From Kiritimatiellia bacterium (lineage in GTDB: Bacteria; Verrucomicrobiota; Kiritimatiellia; RFP12; UBA1067), in NCBI GenBank assembly GCA_900771305.1, contig CAAGNL010000147.1:1-14836 (forward strand): a DNA stretch of 14,836 nucleotides. The letters are read 5' to 3'. A program made the translations under genes and the position numbers. This document shows positions 6,429 through 12,233 of the stretch, piece by piece; the stretch's first letter is position 1; each line of letters starts with the position of its first letter. The notes below the pieces were generated by a model. That model saw only the letters and a list, made by a program, of their open reading frames with translations. It did no database searches and had not been told where the DNA came from.

Positions 6429-8255
6429 TCAACCGATTGTCGCAAGCACGTCGCCCGTCGCGACCTTGTCCGTCGCGTTGACGTTCAGCGTCACCGTACC
6501 GTCGCACGGAGCCGTGACCGGGGTTTCCATCTTCATGACGTCCATCACGAGGATTTCGTCACCCTTCGCGACCTTCGAGCCCGAAGAGGCCGTAACGCGG
6601 AGAATCGTACCCGGCACCGGAGCCTTGACTTCCTGGCCGCCCGCAGGGGCGGCGGCGGCCGGAGCGGCCTTCACGAGACCGTCGGCCACCGAGAATGCGA
6701 CTTCCTTGCCATTGACGACGGCCTTGCCGTCGCCCTTGATCTCGACGCCATAGGCCTTGCCGCCGATGGTGATCGTCTTCGCTCCGCCCTTGCCCGCGGC
6801 GGCAGGCTTCGCCTCTTCGGCGAAACGGCAGCCCATCGGAGCCTTGGATGGATCCTTGAGGAAGAGAATTCCCTTCTCCTGGCAGGCCGCGGCGATGAAG
6901 ATGTTCTCGTCCGTGATCGGCAGACCCGCATCCGCGAGCTTCTTCTTGGCGACTTCGCCGCCCTTCTTGGGATCGGCGTCGTTGAGTTCGAGCACCGTCT
7001 TCGTCGTCACGGTCGAGTACGGCTTCGTGAGCTCATTGGAGGCCATGAACTCGGCAGCCTTCTTGACGATCTCCGGGTCGGGGGCGACCGGCGTCTTGCC
7101 GAAGTAGCCGAGGACCATCTTGGCGTAGCCCGGAGCGAACTTCTTGAACTTGCCGAACATGACGTTCTGGATGGCCTGCTGGGCATAGAACTGCGAAACC
7201 GGCGTCACGGACGTGCCGAAGCCACCAAGACGGACGCAATCGTACATCTCGGCGATCATGTCGTCGTACTTGTCCATCATGCCGTTGTCGCGAAGCATCT
7301 GCGTGTTCGCCGTGAGCGCGCCGCCCGGCATCGGGCTCCACACGATCTGCGGGTTCACGTTCATCGCCTCCGGCGGGAGGAAGTACTTCTTCATCGCGTT
7401 CTTGAAGCCATCCTCGGCCTTCTTGATCTTGTTGATGTCAAAGTCGAACTGGAAGTCGGGATCGCCGTCGAGGCAGTGCCACATCGTGATGATGTCGGGC
7501 TGGCAGGTGCCGCCGCTCATCGGAGCCATCGAGAGGTCGATGCCGTCCGCGCCGCCCTTGAGGGCCGCGAGATAGCAGGCGACGCCGTTTCCAGCCGTCT
7601 CGTGCGAGTGGAACTGGATGTGGATCTTGTCGCCGAGGAGCTGGCGGGCGAGCTTCATCGTGTTGTACACGGTTGCCGGCGTGGAGGTACCCGACGCGTC
7701 CTTGAACGCCACGCGGTCAAACGGAATGCCCGCATCCATGATCATCTTCAGACGATCGCGGTAGAACTCCGGCGTGTGCGTGCCCTGGTTGTCGATGCCG
7801 GGCGGCAGGCCCATCATCGTGACGACGACCTCGTGCTTGAGGCCCGCATCGTGGATGCACTGGCCAGACCACTTGAGGTTGTTGACGTCGTTGAGCGCGT
7901 CGAAGTTGCGGATCGAGGTCATGCCATGCTTCTTGAACATCTGGGCATGGAGCTTGATCATGTCGGAGCTCTGGCTCTCGAGACCGACGACGTTCACGCC
8001 GCGGGAGAGCGTCTGCAGGTCGGCCTCGGGGGCCGCCTTGCGGAACGCGTCCATCACGTCGAAGGCGTCTTCCTGGCAATAGAAATAACAGCTCTGGAAG
8101 CGCGCGCCGCCGCCCGCCTCAAACCACCGCACGCCGGCATCATAGCACTCCTCCACGCACGGGAGGAAGTCCTTGGAGAGGACGCGGGCGCCGACCACCG
8201 ACTGGAAGCCGTCGCGGAACGCGGTGAGCATGTACTTGACTGTTTTCTTGGCCAT
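6429..8255 (-). CDS. oadA: Biotin-dependent carboxyltransferase, oxaloacetate decarboxylase alpha / pyruvate carboxylase subunit B type
   Basis: A 608-residue soluble subunit that moves CO2 from a keto acid (most likely oxaloacetate) to its own biotin, for decarboxylation by OadB. The carboxyltransferase barrel holds the metal site: FRDGFQS with Asp15 and Gln18, the probable carbamylated Lys185 in FKDASGTSTP, and His216/His218 in FHSHETAG. The conserved PYC/OADA region includes MPGGALTANTQM. A flexible Ala/Pro linker (AAPAAAAPAGG) leads to a biotinyl domain with MKM at 574-576, biotin Lys575, 33 residues from the end. The motif is DVMKM rather than the common EAMKM. FRDGFQS and GGGARFQS recall spirochaete-type alpha subunits. 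ATG 8255 is chosen over an upstream in-frame start (8303) because CAGGAG precedes it by 7 nt and the extra 16 residues would be read from spacer. It sits 44 nt after oadG. Codon use is strongly biased, suggesting high expression. Confidence 0.93.
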   Translation of the reverse strand: MAKKTVKYMLTAFRDGFQSVVGARVLSKDFLPCVEECYDAGVRWFEAGGGARFQSCYFYCQEDAFDVMDAFRKAAPEADLQTLSRGVNVVGLESQSSDMIKLHAQMFKKHGMTSIRNFDALNDVNNLKWSGQCIHDAGLKHEVVVTMMGLPPGIDNQGTHTPEFYRDRLKMIMDAGIPFDRVAFKDASGTSTPATVYNTMKLARQLLGDKIHIQFHSHETAGNGVACYLAALKGGADGIDLSMAPMSGGTCQPDIITMWHCLDGDPDFQFDFDINKIKKAEDGFKNAMKKYFLPPEAMNVNPQIVWSPMPGGALTANTQMLRDNGMMDKYDDMIAEMYDCVRLGGFGTSVTPVSQFYAQQAIQNVMFGKFKKFAPGYAKMVLGYFGKTPVAPDPEIVKKAAEFMASNELTKPYSTVTTKTVLELNDADPKKGGEVAKKKLADAGLPITDENIFIAAACQEKGILFLKDPSKAPMGCRFAEEAKPAAAGKGGAKTITIGGKAYGVEIKGDGKAVVNGKEVAFSVADGLVKAAPAAAAPAGGQEVKAPVPGTILRVTASSGSKVAKGDEILVMDVMKMETPVTAPCDGTVTLNVNATDKVATGDVLATIG

Positions 8256-8262
8256 TCTATTA

Positions 8263-8267
8263 CTCCT
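8263..8267 (-). promoter_or_regulatory. Shine-Dalgarno of oadA
   Basis: AGGAG on the minus strand, 7 nt before ATG 8255. It fixes the start at MAKKTVKYML and excludes the longer frame that opens at 8303 inside the spacer. Confidence 0.8.
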
Positions 8268-8299
8268 GGTGAATTTAAAGTCGAAAGATGAGAAAGAGG

Positions 8300-8518
8300 T
8301 CAACCGAGCGCCACGGCAATTGCGAGGGCAATATTGGCGTCGTCGTCAGCGGCGGCGGCCTTCTTCGGCGTCTTCTTCGGCGCGTCCTGTGGGAGAATGT
8401 TGTCGAAGCGCGCAACGACGCTCGAGCACTTGGTGACGACGATCAAGATCGCCAGAAACAAAAACACAATGCCCATGCCCGCGGCCATCAGCACAAGGCC
8501 CTGTTGAATAATCGCCAT
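8300..8518 (-). CDS. oadG: Na+-pumping decarboxylase gamma subunit (OadG-like)
   Basis: A 72-residue protein with a single N-terminal membrane helix (about 7-30, LVLMAAGMGIVFLFLAILIVV) followed by a short Lys/Pro/Ala cytoplasmic tail. Helix plus tail is the OadG pattern: the GMGIVFxFL block is typical, and the tail normally contacts the alpha subunit and helps assemble the complex. Divergent small subunits are hard to prove by sequence alone, but its place 44 nt before oadA, with oadB next, makes the assignment strong. ATG 8518 has AAGGAG 8 nt upstream and a good promoter ends about 30 nt upstream, so it is the first gene of the transcript. The tail lacks the C-terminal histidines reported to bind zinc in Klebsiella OadG; it ends IALAIAVALG. 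Confidence 0.85.
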   Translation of the reverse strand: MAIIQQGLVLMAAGMGIVFLFLAILIVVTKCSSVVARFDNILPQDAPKKTPKKAAAADDDANIALAIAVALG

Positions 8519-8550
8519 CTCTTTTTCTCCTTAGAAAAAATTTGGCGAAT

Positions 8551-8579
8551 AGTATAGCGGAATTCAGCGGGGAACTCAA
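8551..8579 (-). promoter_or_regulatory. Sigma70-type promoter of oadGAB-mfd operon
   Basis: On the minus strand, -35 TTGAGT (8574-8579), a 17-nt spacer and -10 TATACT (8551-8556) give 4/6 and 5/6 matches to consensus. They sit in the gap between the dnaG stop (8593) and oadG. The expected start is near 8543, leaving a leader of about 25 nt that contains the Shine-Dalgarno. The -35 overlaps a 10-bp palindrome, CTCAATTGAG (8575-8584), which could be an operator or chance. The spacer contains GCTGAAT, shared with the purB promoter. Confidence 0.7.
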
Positions 8580-8592
8580 TTGAGAAAACGAG

Positions 8593-10482
8593 TTACGCGA
8601 GAGTCGCCGGCACCATCAGCGCGGAGGCTCTGGACCAGGGAGCCCGCTGGAGCAGACGGATGTGAGACGACAACGTCAGGCGCCGCAGATCGTTCTCGGG
8701 ATTGGACACCGCCGGCAGCTCCCCCTGCCGACGGCGAACCGCCGACATCCACAGCTGGCGAAGCAGGTCCTGCAGGATGCGCTCAGGAGGGAGTTCCGAC
8801 ATATTCGTCCGCTCGTTTCCCAGTAGGATGTCGTCAAGCCACACACACTGCCCCGGTTCCAGCTCCCCCCGCAACCTCGCGAATGCATCGTCCCCCTCGC
8901 CGGACTTCGATGCACGCCAGGCGGCGACAAACTTCCGCGTGCAGACATTCGCCAGGATTTCATCCAAGACAAAACGCTCCACCAGCAGAGCGACTGCGGG
9001 TTCCTCCCCGCGCTGCAGCAGGAACTCGCAAAGGGTCGTCTCCTGCGGGGACGGCAGTTCAACTGCGGGGGCGATGGGCTTCGGATGGGAGGCGGATGCG
9101 GGGACGGCAGGCTTCGGTGTCGCCATGGCAGGGGCTGCAGCCAGTGTTCTCGGAACACCCGTGGAATTCCGTGCACCCGAAGACTTGAGCTTGGTGAAAT
9201 CCTCCTCCAGTGCGGAAATGGGGAGATTCAGCATCTTCGCCGCCTCCGCAAGCAGCGAAGCACGCAAAATGGCCGAGGGACACTTGGCAATCGTCTCCAG
9301 TGCCTCACGGCTCACGCGGGCAATCGCGTCGATCGAACCGGGATTCCTTTCCTTTGCCAGCAACGTGCGGACCTGAAACTGCGTAATGGACTCCGAGTTC
9401 GCCAGGGCCGTACGAAATGCCTCCGGGCCCTGATCGCGCAGGAGGGAATCAGGATCCTCACCCGGCGGCAATGTCGCCACGCGCACCGGGACCTCCGCCG
9501 CCAGGAATTCGCCGCCCGTCTTGATGGCGGCCTTCTGCCCCGCGCCGTCCGCGTCGAACACCAGCACCACGGAGTCCGCGCATTTCTTGACCATCCGCAC
9601 GTGCTCTTCGGTAAAGGCCGTTCCTTGTGACGCCACAGTGTTCGTGAACCCACAGGAATGACAACGGATGAGATCGATCTGCCCTTCGCAGACGATGGCC
9701 TGACGGCCAGGCGTCTTGACGATGTTCGGCGCCGCCTTGTCGAGGCCGAAGAGAACATTCGACTTCTTGAAGATCAGCGTTTCCGGCGAGTTCACGTATT
9801 TTGCCGTCTTCTTGTCGTTCGTCAGGATTCGCCCCGAAAACGCCACAGGTCGCCCCTGGCGGTCGCAGATCGTGAACATGAGTCGCCCGCCAAACCTGTT
9901 GTAGGGTCGCCCATTCGCGTATTTGCTCTTGAGAAGAACGCCCGCCGCATCCATCTCATCTGCGCTGAATCCATACTTCGCCGCCCACTTCTGCATCGCC
10001 TCCGGAGACTGTGGCGCATAGCCCACGCAGAATTTTTCAAGCGACTCCTCTGGCAGATTGCGTGTCGCAAGATAACGCCGGGCGGCCTCCGCCTCGGGTG
10101 CAACCTTCAGACAACGGCGAAAGAACGCCGCAAGTTCCGCATGAAGGGACAGAAGACGCGCACGATGCGTGGCATCCGGATCTTCCTTCTCCTCGACCGT
10201 CACACCGCATTGTTGTGCAAGTTTCCGCGCGGCCTCCCCGAAACTCAGCCCCTCCTGCTTCATCACGAACGAGAAGACATTCCCCTTCTCGCCGCAGCCA
10301 AAACAATGATAATACCCCTGGTTGGGATGAATGACGAAGCTAGGGGTCTTCTCATGGTGGAACGGACAGCACGCCTTGTAGTCCGCCCCCGCACGACGCA
10401 ACTGGATACCATACGACCCGATCAGATCGGCAAGATCCGTCCGCGCTTTGATTTCATCCAGTATCGATTGTGGAATGTTCAT
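8593..10482 (-). CDS. dnaG: DNA primase DnaG
   Basis: Primase that makes RNA primers at the replication fork. At 629 residues it is a little longer than E. coli DnaG (581). The N-terminal CHC2 zinc-binding domain shows Cys39, His42, Cys60 and Cys63 within CPFHHEKTPSF and YYHCFGCGEKGNVFSF. The RNA-polymerase core has the Toprim glutamate Glu266 in CEGQID and the acidic pair Asp310/Asp312 in FDADGAG, almost the same numbers as E. coli Glu265/Asp309/Asp311. A Pro/Ala-rich linker (about 435-485) joins a C-terminal DnaB-binding-like helical domain. EGQID differs from the more usual EGYMD. ATG 10482 gives the standard primase start MNIPQSILDEI; the open frame extends further upstream but that part runs over a hairpin and is not coding-like. 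No clear Shine-Dalgarno precedes it, and a candidate promoter is close by. No rpoD is adjacent in this window. Confidence 0.97.
   Translation of the reverse strand: MNIPQSILDEIKARTDLADLIGSYGIQLRRAGADYKACCPFHHEKTPSFVIHPNQGYYHCFGCGEKGNVFSFVMKQEGLSFGEAARKLAQQCGVTVEEKEDPDATHRARLLSLHAELAAFFRRCLKVAPEAEAARRYLATRNLPEESLEKFCVGYAPQSPEAMQKWAAKYGFSADEMDAAGVLLKSKYANGRPYNRFGGRLMFTICDRQGRPVAFSGRILTNDKKTAKYVNSPETLIFKKSNVLFGLDKAAPNIVKTPGRQAIVCEGQIDLIRCHSCGFTNTVASQGTAFTEEHVRMVKKCADSVVLVFDADGAGQKAAIKTGGEFLAAEVPVRVATLPPGEDPDSLLRDQGPEAFRTALANSESITQFQVRTLLAKERNPGSIDAIARVSREALETIAKCPSAILRASLLAEAAKMLNLPISALEEDFTKLKSSGARNSTGVPRTLAAAPAMATPKPAVPASASHPKPIAPAVELPSPQETTLCEFLLQRGEEPAVALLVERFVLDEILANVCTRKFVAAWRASKSGEGDDAFARLRGELEPGQCVWLDDILLGNERTNMSELPPERILQDLLRQLWMSAVRRRQGELPAVSNPENDLRRLTLSSHIRLLQRAPWSRASALMVPATLA
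9144..9170. repeat. Two palindromes in the DnaG linker coding region
   Basis: GTGTTC-TCG-GAACAC (9144-9158, perfect 6-bp arms) is followed closely by GGAATTCC (9163-9170). Both fall in the Pro/Ala linker between the primase core and the C-terminal domain. They may be chance, or a degenerate inserted palindrome of the kind seen in the transporter gene. Confidence 0.4.
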
Positions 10483-10500
10483 GGCAATAGTCGAAAAAAT

Positions 10501-10529
10501 AGAATGTGATGTGAGTAGCCCCAAGTCAA
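10501..10529 (-). promoter_or_regulatory. Candidate promoter of dnaG
   Basis: On the minus strand, TTGACT (10524-10529, 5/6) is followed after 17 nt by CATTCT (10501-10506, only 3/6). The expected start lies about 12 nt before ATG 10482, which would give a very short leader; that agrees with the absence of a Shine-Dalgarno. Weak -10, so tentative. Confidence 0.3.
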
Positions 10530-10535
10530 GAATCA

Positions 10536-10566
10536 GACGCAGGCAGTCGAAGAAACCGCCTGCGTC
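10536..10566 (-). terminator. Hairpin after lipoprotein gene, possible terminator
   Basis: A perfect 9-bp stem (GACGCAGGC/GCCTGCGTC), extendable to 12 bp with one G-U pair around a 7-nt loop, lies 20 nt after the lipoprotein stop and before the dnaG promoter candidate. What follows on the minus strand (TGATTCTTGACTT) is only weakly T-rich, so it may be a poor intrinsic terminator or an mRNA-stabilising 3' hairpin. Confidence 0.55.
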
Positions 10567-10586
10567 CACGAATCGCACGAAGGCGA

Positions 10587-10802
10587 TTACTTCTGCGCGT
10601 TGGCAGCGGCCTTCTCGGCGGCCTTCTTCGCATCCGTGGCGGCCTTCTTCGCGGAGTCGGCGGCGTCGGAAGCGGCCTTCTTCGCGGAGTCGGCGGCGGC
10701 GGAGAGACCAGCGCTGGCCTTCTCGGCCGGGGTCTCTTCCTTCTGGCAACCCGTCACGAACAGGAGGCCGCACAGAGCGGCGGCGATCGTCATCATCTTC
10801 AT
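10587..10802 (-). CDS. Small Ala/Lys-rich lipoprotein
   Basis: A 71-residue predicted lipoprotein of unknown role. It has a lipoprotein signal peptide with lipobox VTGC, the lipidated residue being Cys19, followed by QKEETP. The mature part is almost only Ala, Lys, Asp, Ser and Glu in 11-residue repeats (DSAKKAASDAA, DSAKKAATDA, KKAAEKAAANAQK; about 38-71), which should form one long amphipathic or coiled-coil helix. This resembles small helical surface or periplasmic lipoproteins of the Lpp or LEA-like kind, but no family is recognised. ATG 10802 has AGGA 8 nt upstream; a second ATG two codons on is possible. It lies 21 nt after the purB stop, so it is probably cotranscribed with purB. Lys+Ala runs make it a risk for low-complexity false matches. 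Confidence 0.75.
   Translation of the reverse strand: MKMMTIAAALCGLLFVTGCQKEETPAEKASAGLSAAADSAKKAASDAADSAKKAATDAKKAAEKAAANAQK
10639..10697. repeat. 26-bp direct repeat (33-bp period) in the lipoprotein gene
   Basis: An identical 26-nt segment occurs at 10639-10664 and 10672-10697, encoding the repeated DSAKKAA helix unit. The period equals 11 codons, so it reflects duplication of one helical repeat at DNA level. Perfect identity suggests a recent duplication or gene conversion. Confidence 0.85.
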
Positions 10803-10823
10803 TTGTTGTTTCCTTTCTTTCTG

Positions 10824-12188
10824 TTAAACAAGGGAAGCGAGTTTTTCCGCCATCCCCACATAAGTCGCAGGCGTCATCGCGAGAAGACGCGCCTTGTCCG
10901 TCTCGGGAAGTTCCAGCCCAGAGACGAATTCCTTCATGATTTCGGCCGTCACGCGACGACCACGCGTCAACTCCTTCAGTCTCTCATACGGATTGGCCAT
11001 GCCAACCTTACGCATAACCGTCTGAATCGGCTCCGCAAGGACCTCCCAGTTGTGGTCAAGATCATCCGCCAGGCGCTCCTCGTTGAGCTGCAGCTTGCCG
11101 AGTCCCTTGAGCGTGGACCTCACGGCGACGAGCGCATAGCCGAATCCCACGCCCATGTTGCGGAGCACCGTTGAATCGGTGAGGTCACGCTGCATGCGGC
11201 TGATCGGCAGCTTGCGCGCAAGGAACCCGAGCATCGCATTCGCAAGCCCCATGTTGCCCTCGGAATTCTCGAAGTCGATCGGATTGACCTTGTGCGGCAT
11301 CGTCGAGGATCCAATCTCGCCCTTGATGGTCTTCTGCTTGAAGTAGCCCATCGAGACGTAGGTCCACACGTCGCGGTCGAAGTCGATGAGAATCGTGTTC
11401 CAGCGCTGGATCGCATCGAAGAGCTCGGCCATGCCGTCGTGCGGCTCGATCTGGATCGTGAGACGGTTCTGGCGAAGTCCGAAGCCCTCGATCACGCCAC
11501 GCGCAAGAGACTCCCAGTCCACGTCCGGATAGGCGGCAAGATGCGCGTTGAAATTGCCCACGGCACCGTTCATCTTGGCGGGGAGCACAATGCGGTCGAT
11601 CTCGTCCTGCTGGCGGCGGAGACGCGCCACGACCACCGCGAGTTCCTTGCCGAGCGTTGTCGGGGAGGCGGGCTGTCCGTGCGTATGGGCGAGCATCGGC
11701 ACTGTCGCGAATGCGTGCGCCAGCTCGGCGATCTTGTCCGTCACCTCGTTCTGCGCCGCGCGCAGCACTTTGAGACCATCGCGGAGCATAAGCGCGTGGG
11801 ACATGTTGTTGATGTCCTCGCTCGTGCAGGAGAAGTGCACGAACTCACCACGCTTCTCGAGGGAAGTGCCCTTGATTTTCTCCTTGATGAAGTACTCGAC
11901 CGCCTTGACATCGTGGTTCGTCGTCTTCTCGATGTCCTTCACGCGCTGGGCATCCGCCACGGAGAACTCGTCCGCAATCTTCTGGAGCAGAACCGCCTCT
12001 TCCGCCGTCAATGCCGGACACTCCGGCAATTCGGGATTCGCGCAGAGTGCGGCCAACCAAGCACATTCCACCGCGATGCGACGCTTCACAAGGCCATATT
12101 CCGAGAAGACGCCGCGAAGCTCCTCCACCTTGGACCCATAACGCCCATCCAGCGGCGAAATCGCGCACAACATGTCAAGTGTAGCCAT
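10824..12188 (-). CDS. purB: Adenylosuccinate lyase
   Basis: Catalyses two fumarate-releasing steps of purine synthesis (SAICAR to AICAR, adenylosuccinate to AMP) in the cytoplasm as a tetramer. At 454 residues it matches the long E. coli type (456) rather than the shorter Bacillus type. Visible motifs are the N-terminal ISPLDGRYGSKV, TSEDINN, the catalytic histidine block HTHGQPASPTT (His168/His170) and the signature GSSTMPHKVNPIDFENSEGN, with the mobile-loop serines at 294-295. ATG 12188 (MATLDMLCAISPLDGRY) is chosen because it has AAGGAG 10 nt upstream and matches the family start; the open frame continues 38 codons further only through the promoter and the end of the transporter gene. It heads a likely two-gene unit with the lipoprotein. 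Nothing is missing from the active site. Confidence 0.98.
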   Translation of the reverse strand: MATLDMLCAISPLDGRYGSKVEELRGVFSEYGLVKRRIAVECAWLAALCANPELPECPALTAEEAVLLQKIADEFSVADAQRVKDIEKTTNHDVKAVEYFIKEKIKGTSLEKRGEFVHFSCTSEDINNMSHALMLRDGLKVLRAAQNEVTDKIAELAHAFATVPMLAHTHGQPASPTTLGKELAVVVARLRRQQDEIDRIVLPAKMNGAVGNFNAHLAAYPDVDWESLARGVIEGFGLRQNRLTIQIEPHDGMAELFDAIQRWNTILIDFDRDVWTYVSMGYFKQKTIKGEIGSSTMPHKVNPIDFENSEGNMGLANAMLGFLARKLPISRMQRDLTDSTVLRNMGVGFGYALVAVRSTLKGLGKLQLNEERLADDLDHNWEVLAEPIQTVMRKVGMANPYERLKELTRGRRVTAEIMKEFVSGLELPETDKARLLAMTPATYVGMAEKLASLV

Positions 12189-12198
12189 TTTTCTGATT

Positions 12199-12204
12199 CT
12201 CCTT
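12199..12204 (-). promoter_or_regulatory. Shine-Dalgarno of purB
   Basis: AAGGAG on the minus strand, 10 nt before ATG 12188. It rules out longer starts that would read through the promoter region. Confidence 0.75.
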
Positions 12205-12216
12205 GAAAAGGCAGAT

Positions 12217-12233
12217 AGTATATCACATTCAGC
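12217..12233 (-). promoter_or_regulatory. Promoter of purB (extended -10, shared upstream motif)
   Basis: The minus strand carries TGATATACT, an extended -10 (TGn) with hexamer TATACT at 12217-12222. GCTGAAT (12227-12233) lies 4 nt upstream and includes the stop codon of the transporter gene. No convincing -35 is present. The expected start near 12210 gives a leader of about 20 nt containing the Shine-Dalgarno. The layout closely parallels the oadG promoter. Confidence 0.6.

Noticed and set aside
8256..8303. Longer N-terminus for oadA (start at 8303)
   Set aside because: The extra 16 residues are Ser/Phe-rich, read from spacer, and would place the true Shine-Dalgarno inside the gene. ATG 8255 fits the family start.
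10483..10773. Upstream extension of the dnaG frame into the lipoprotein gene
   Set aside because: The extension is Arg/Glu-rich out-of-frame lipoprotein sequence and crosses the hairpin; primases start at the MNIPQSILDEI position.
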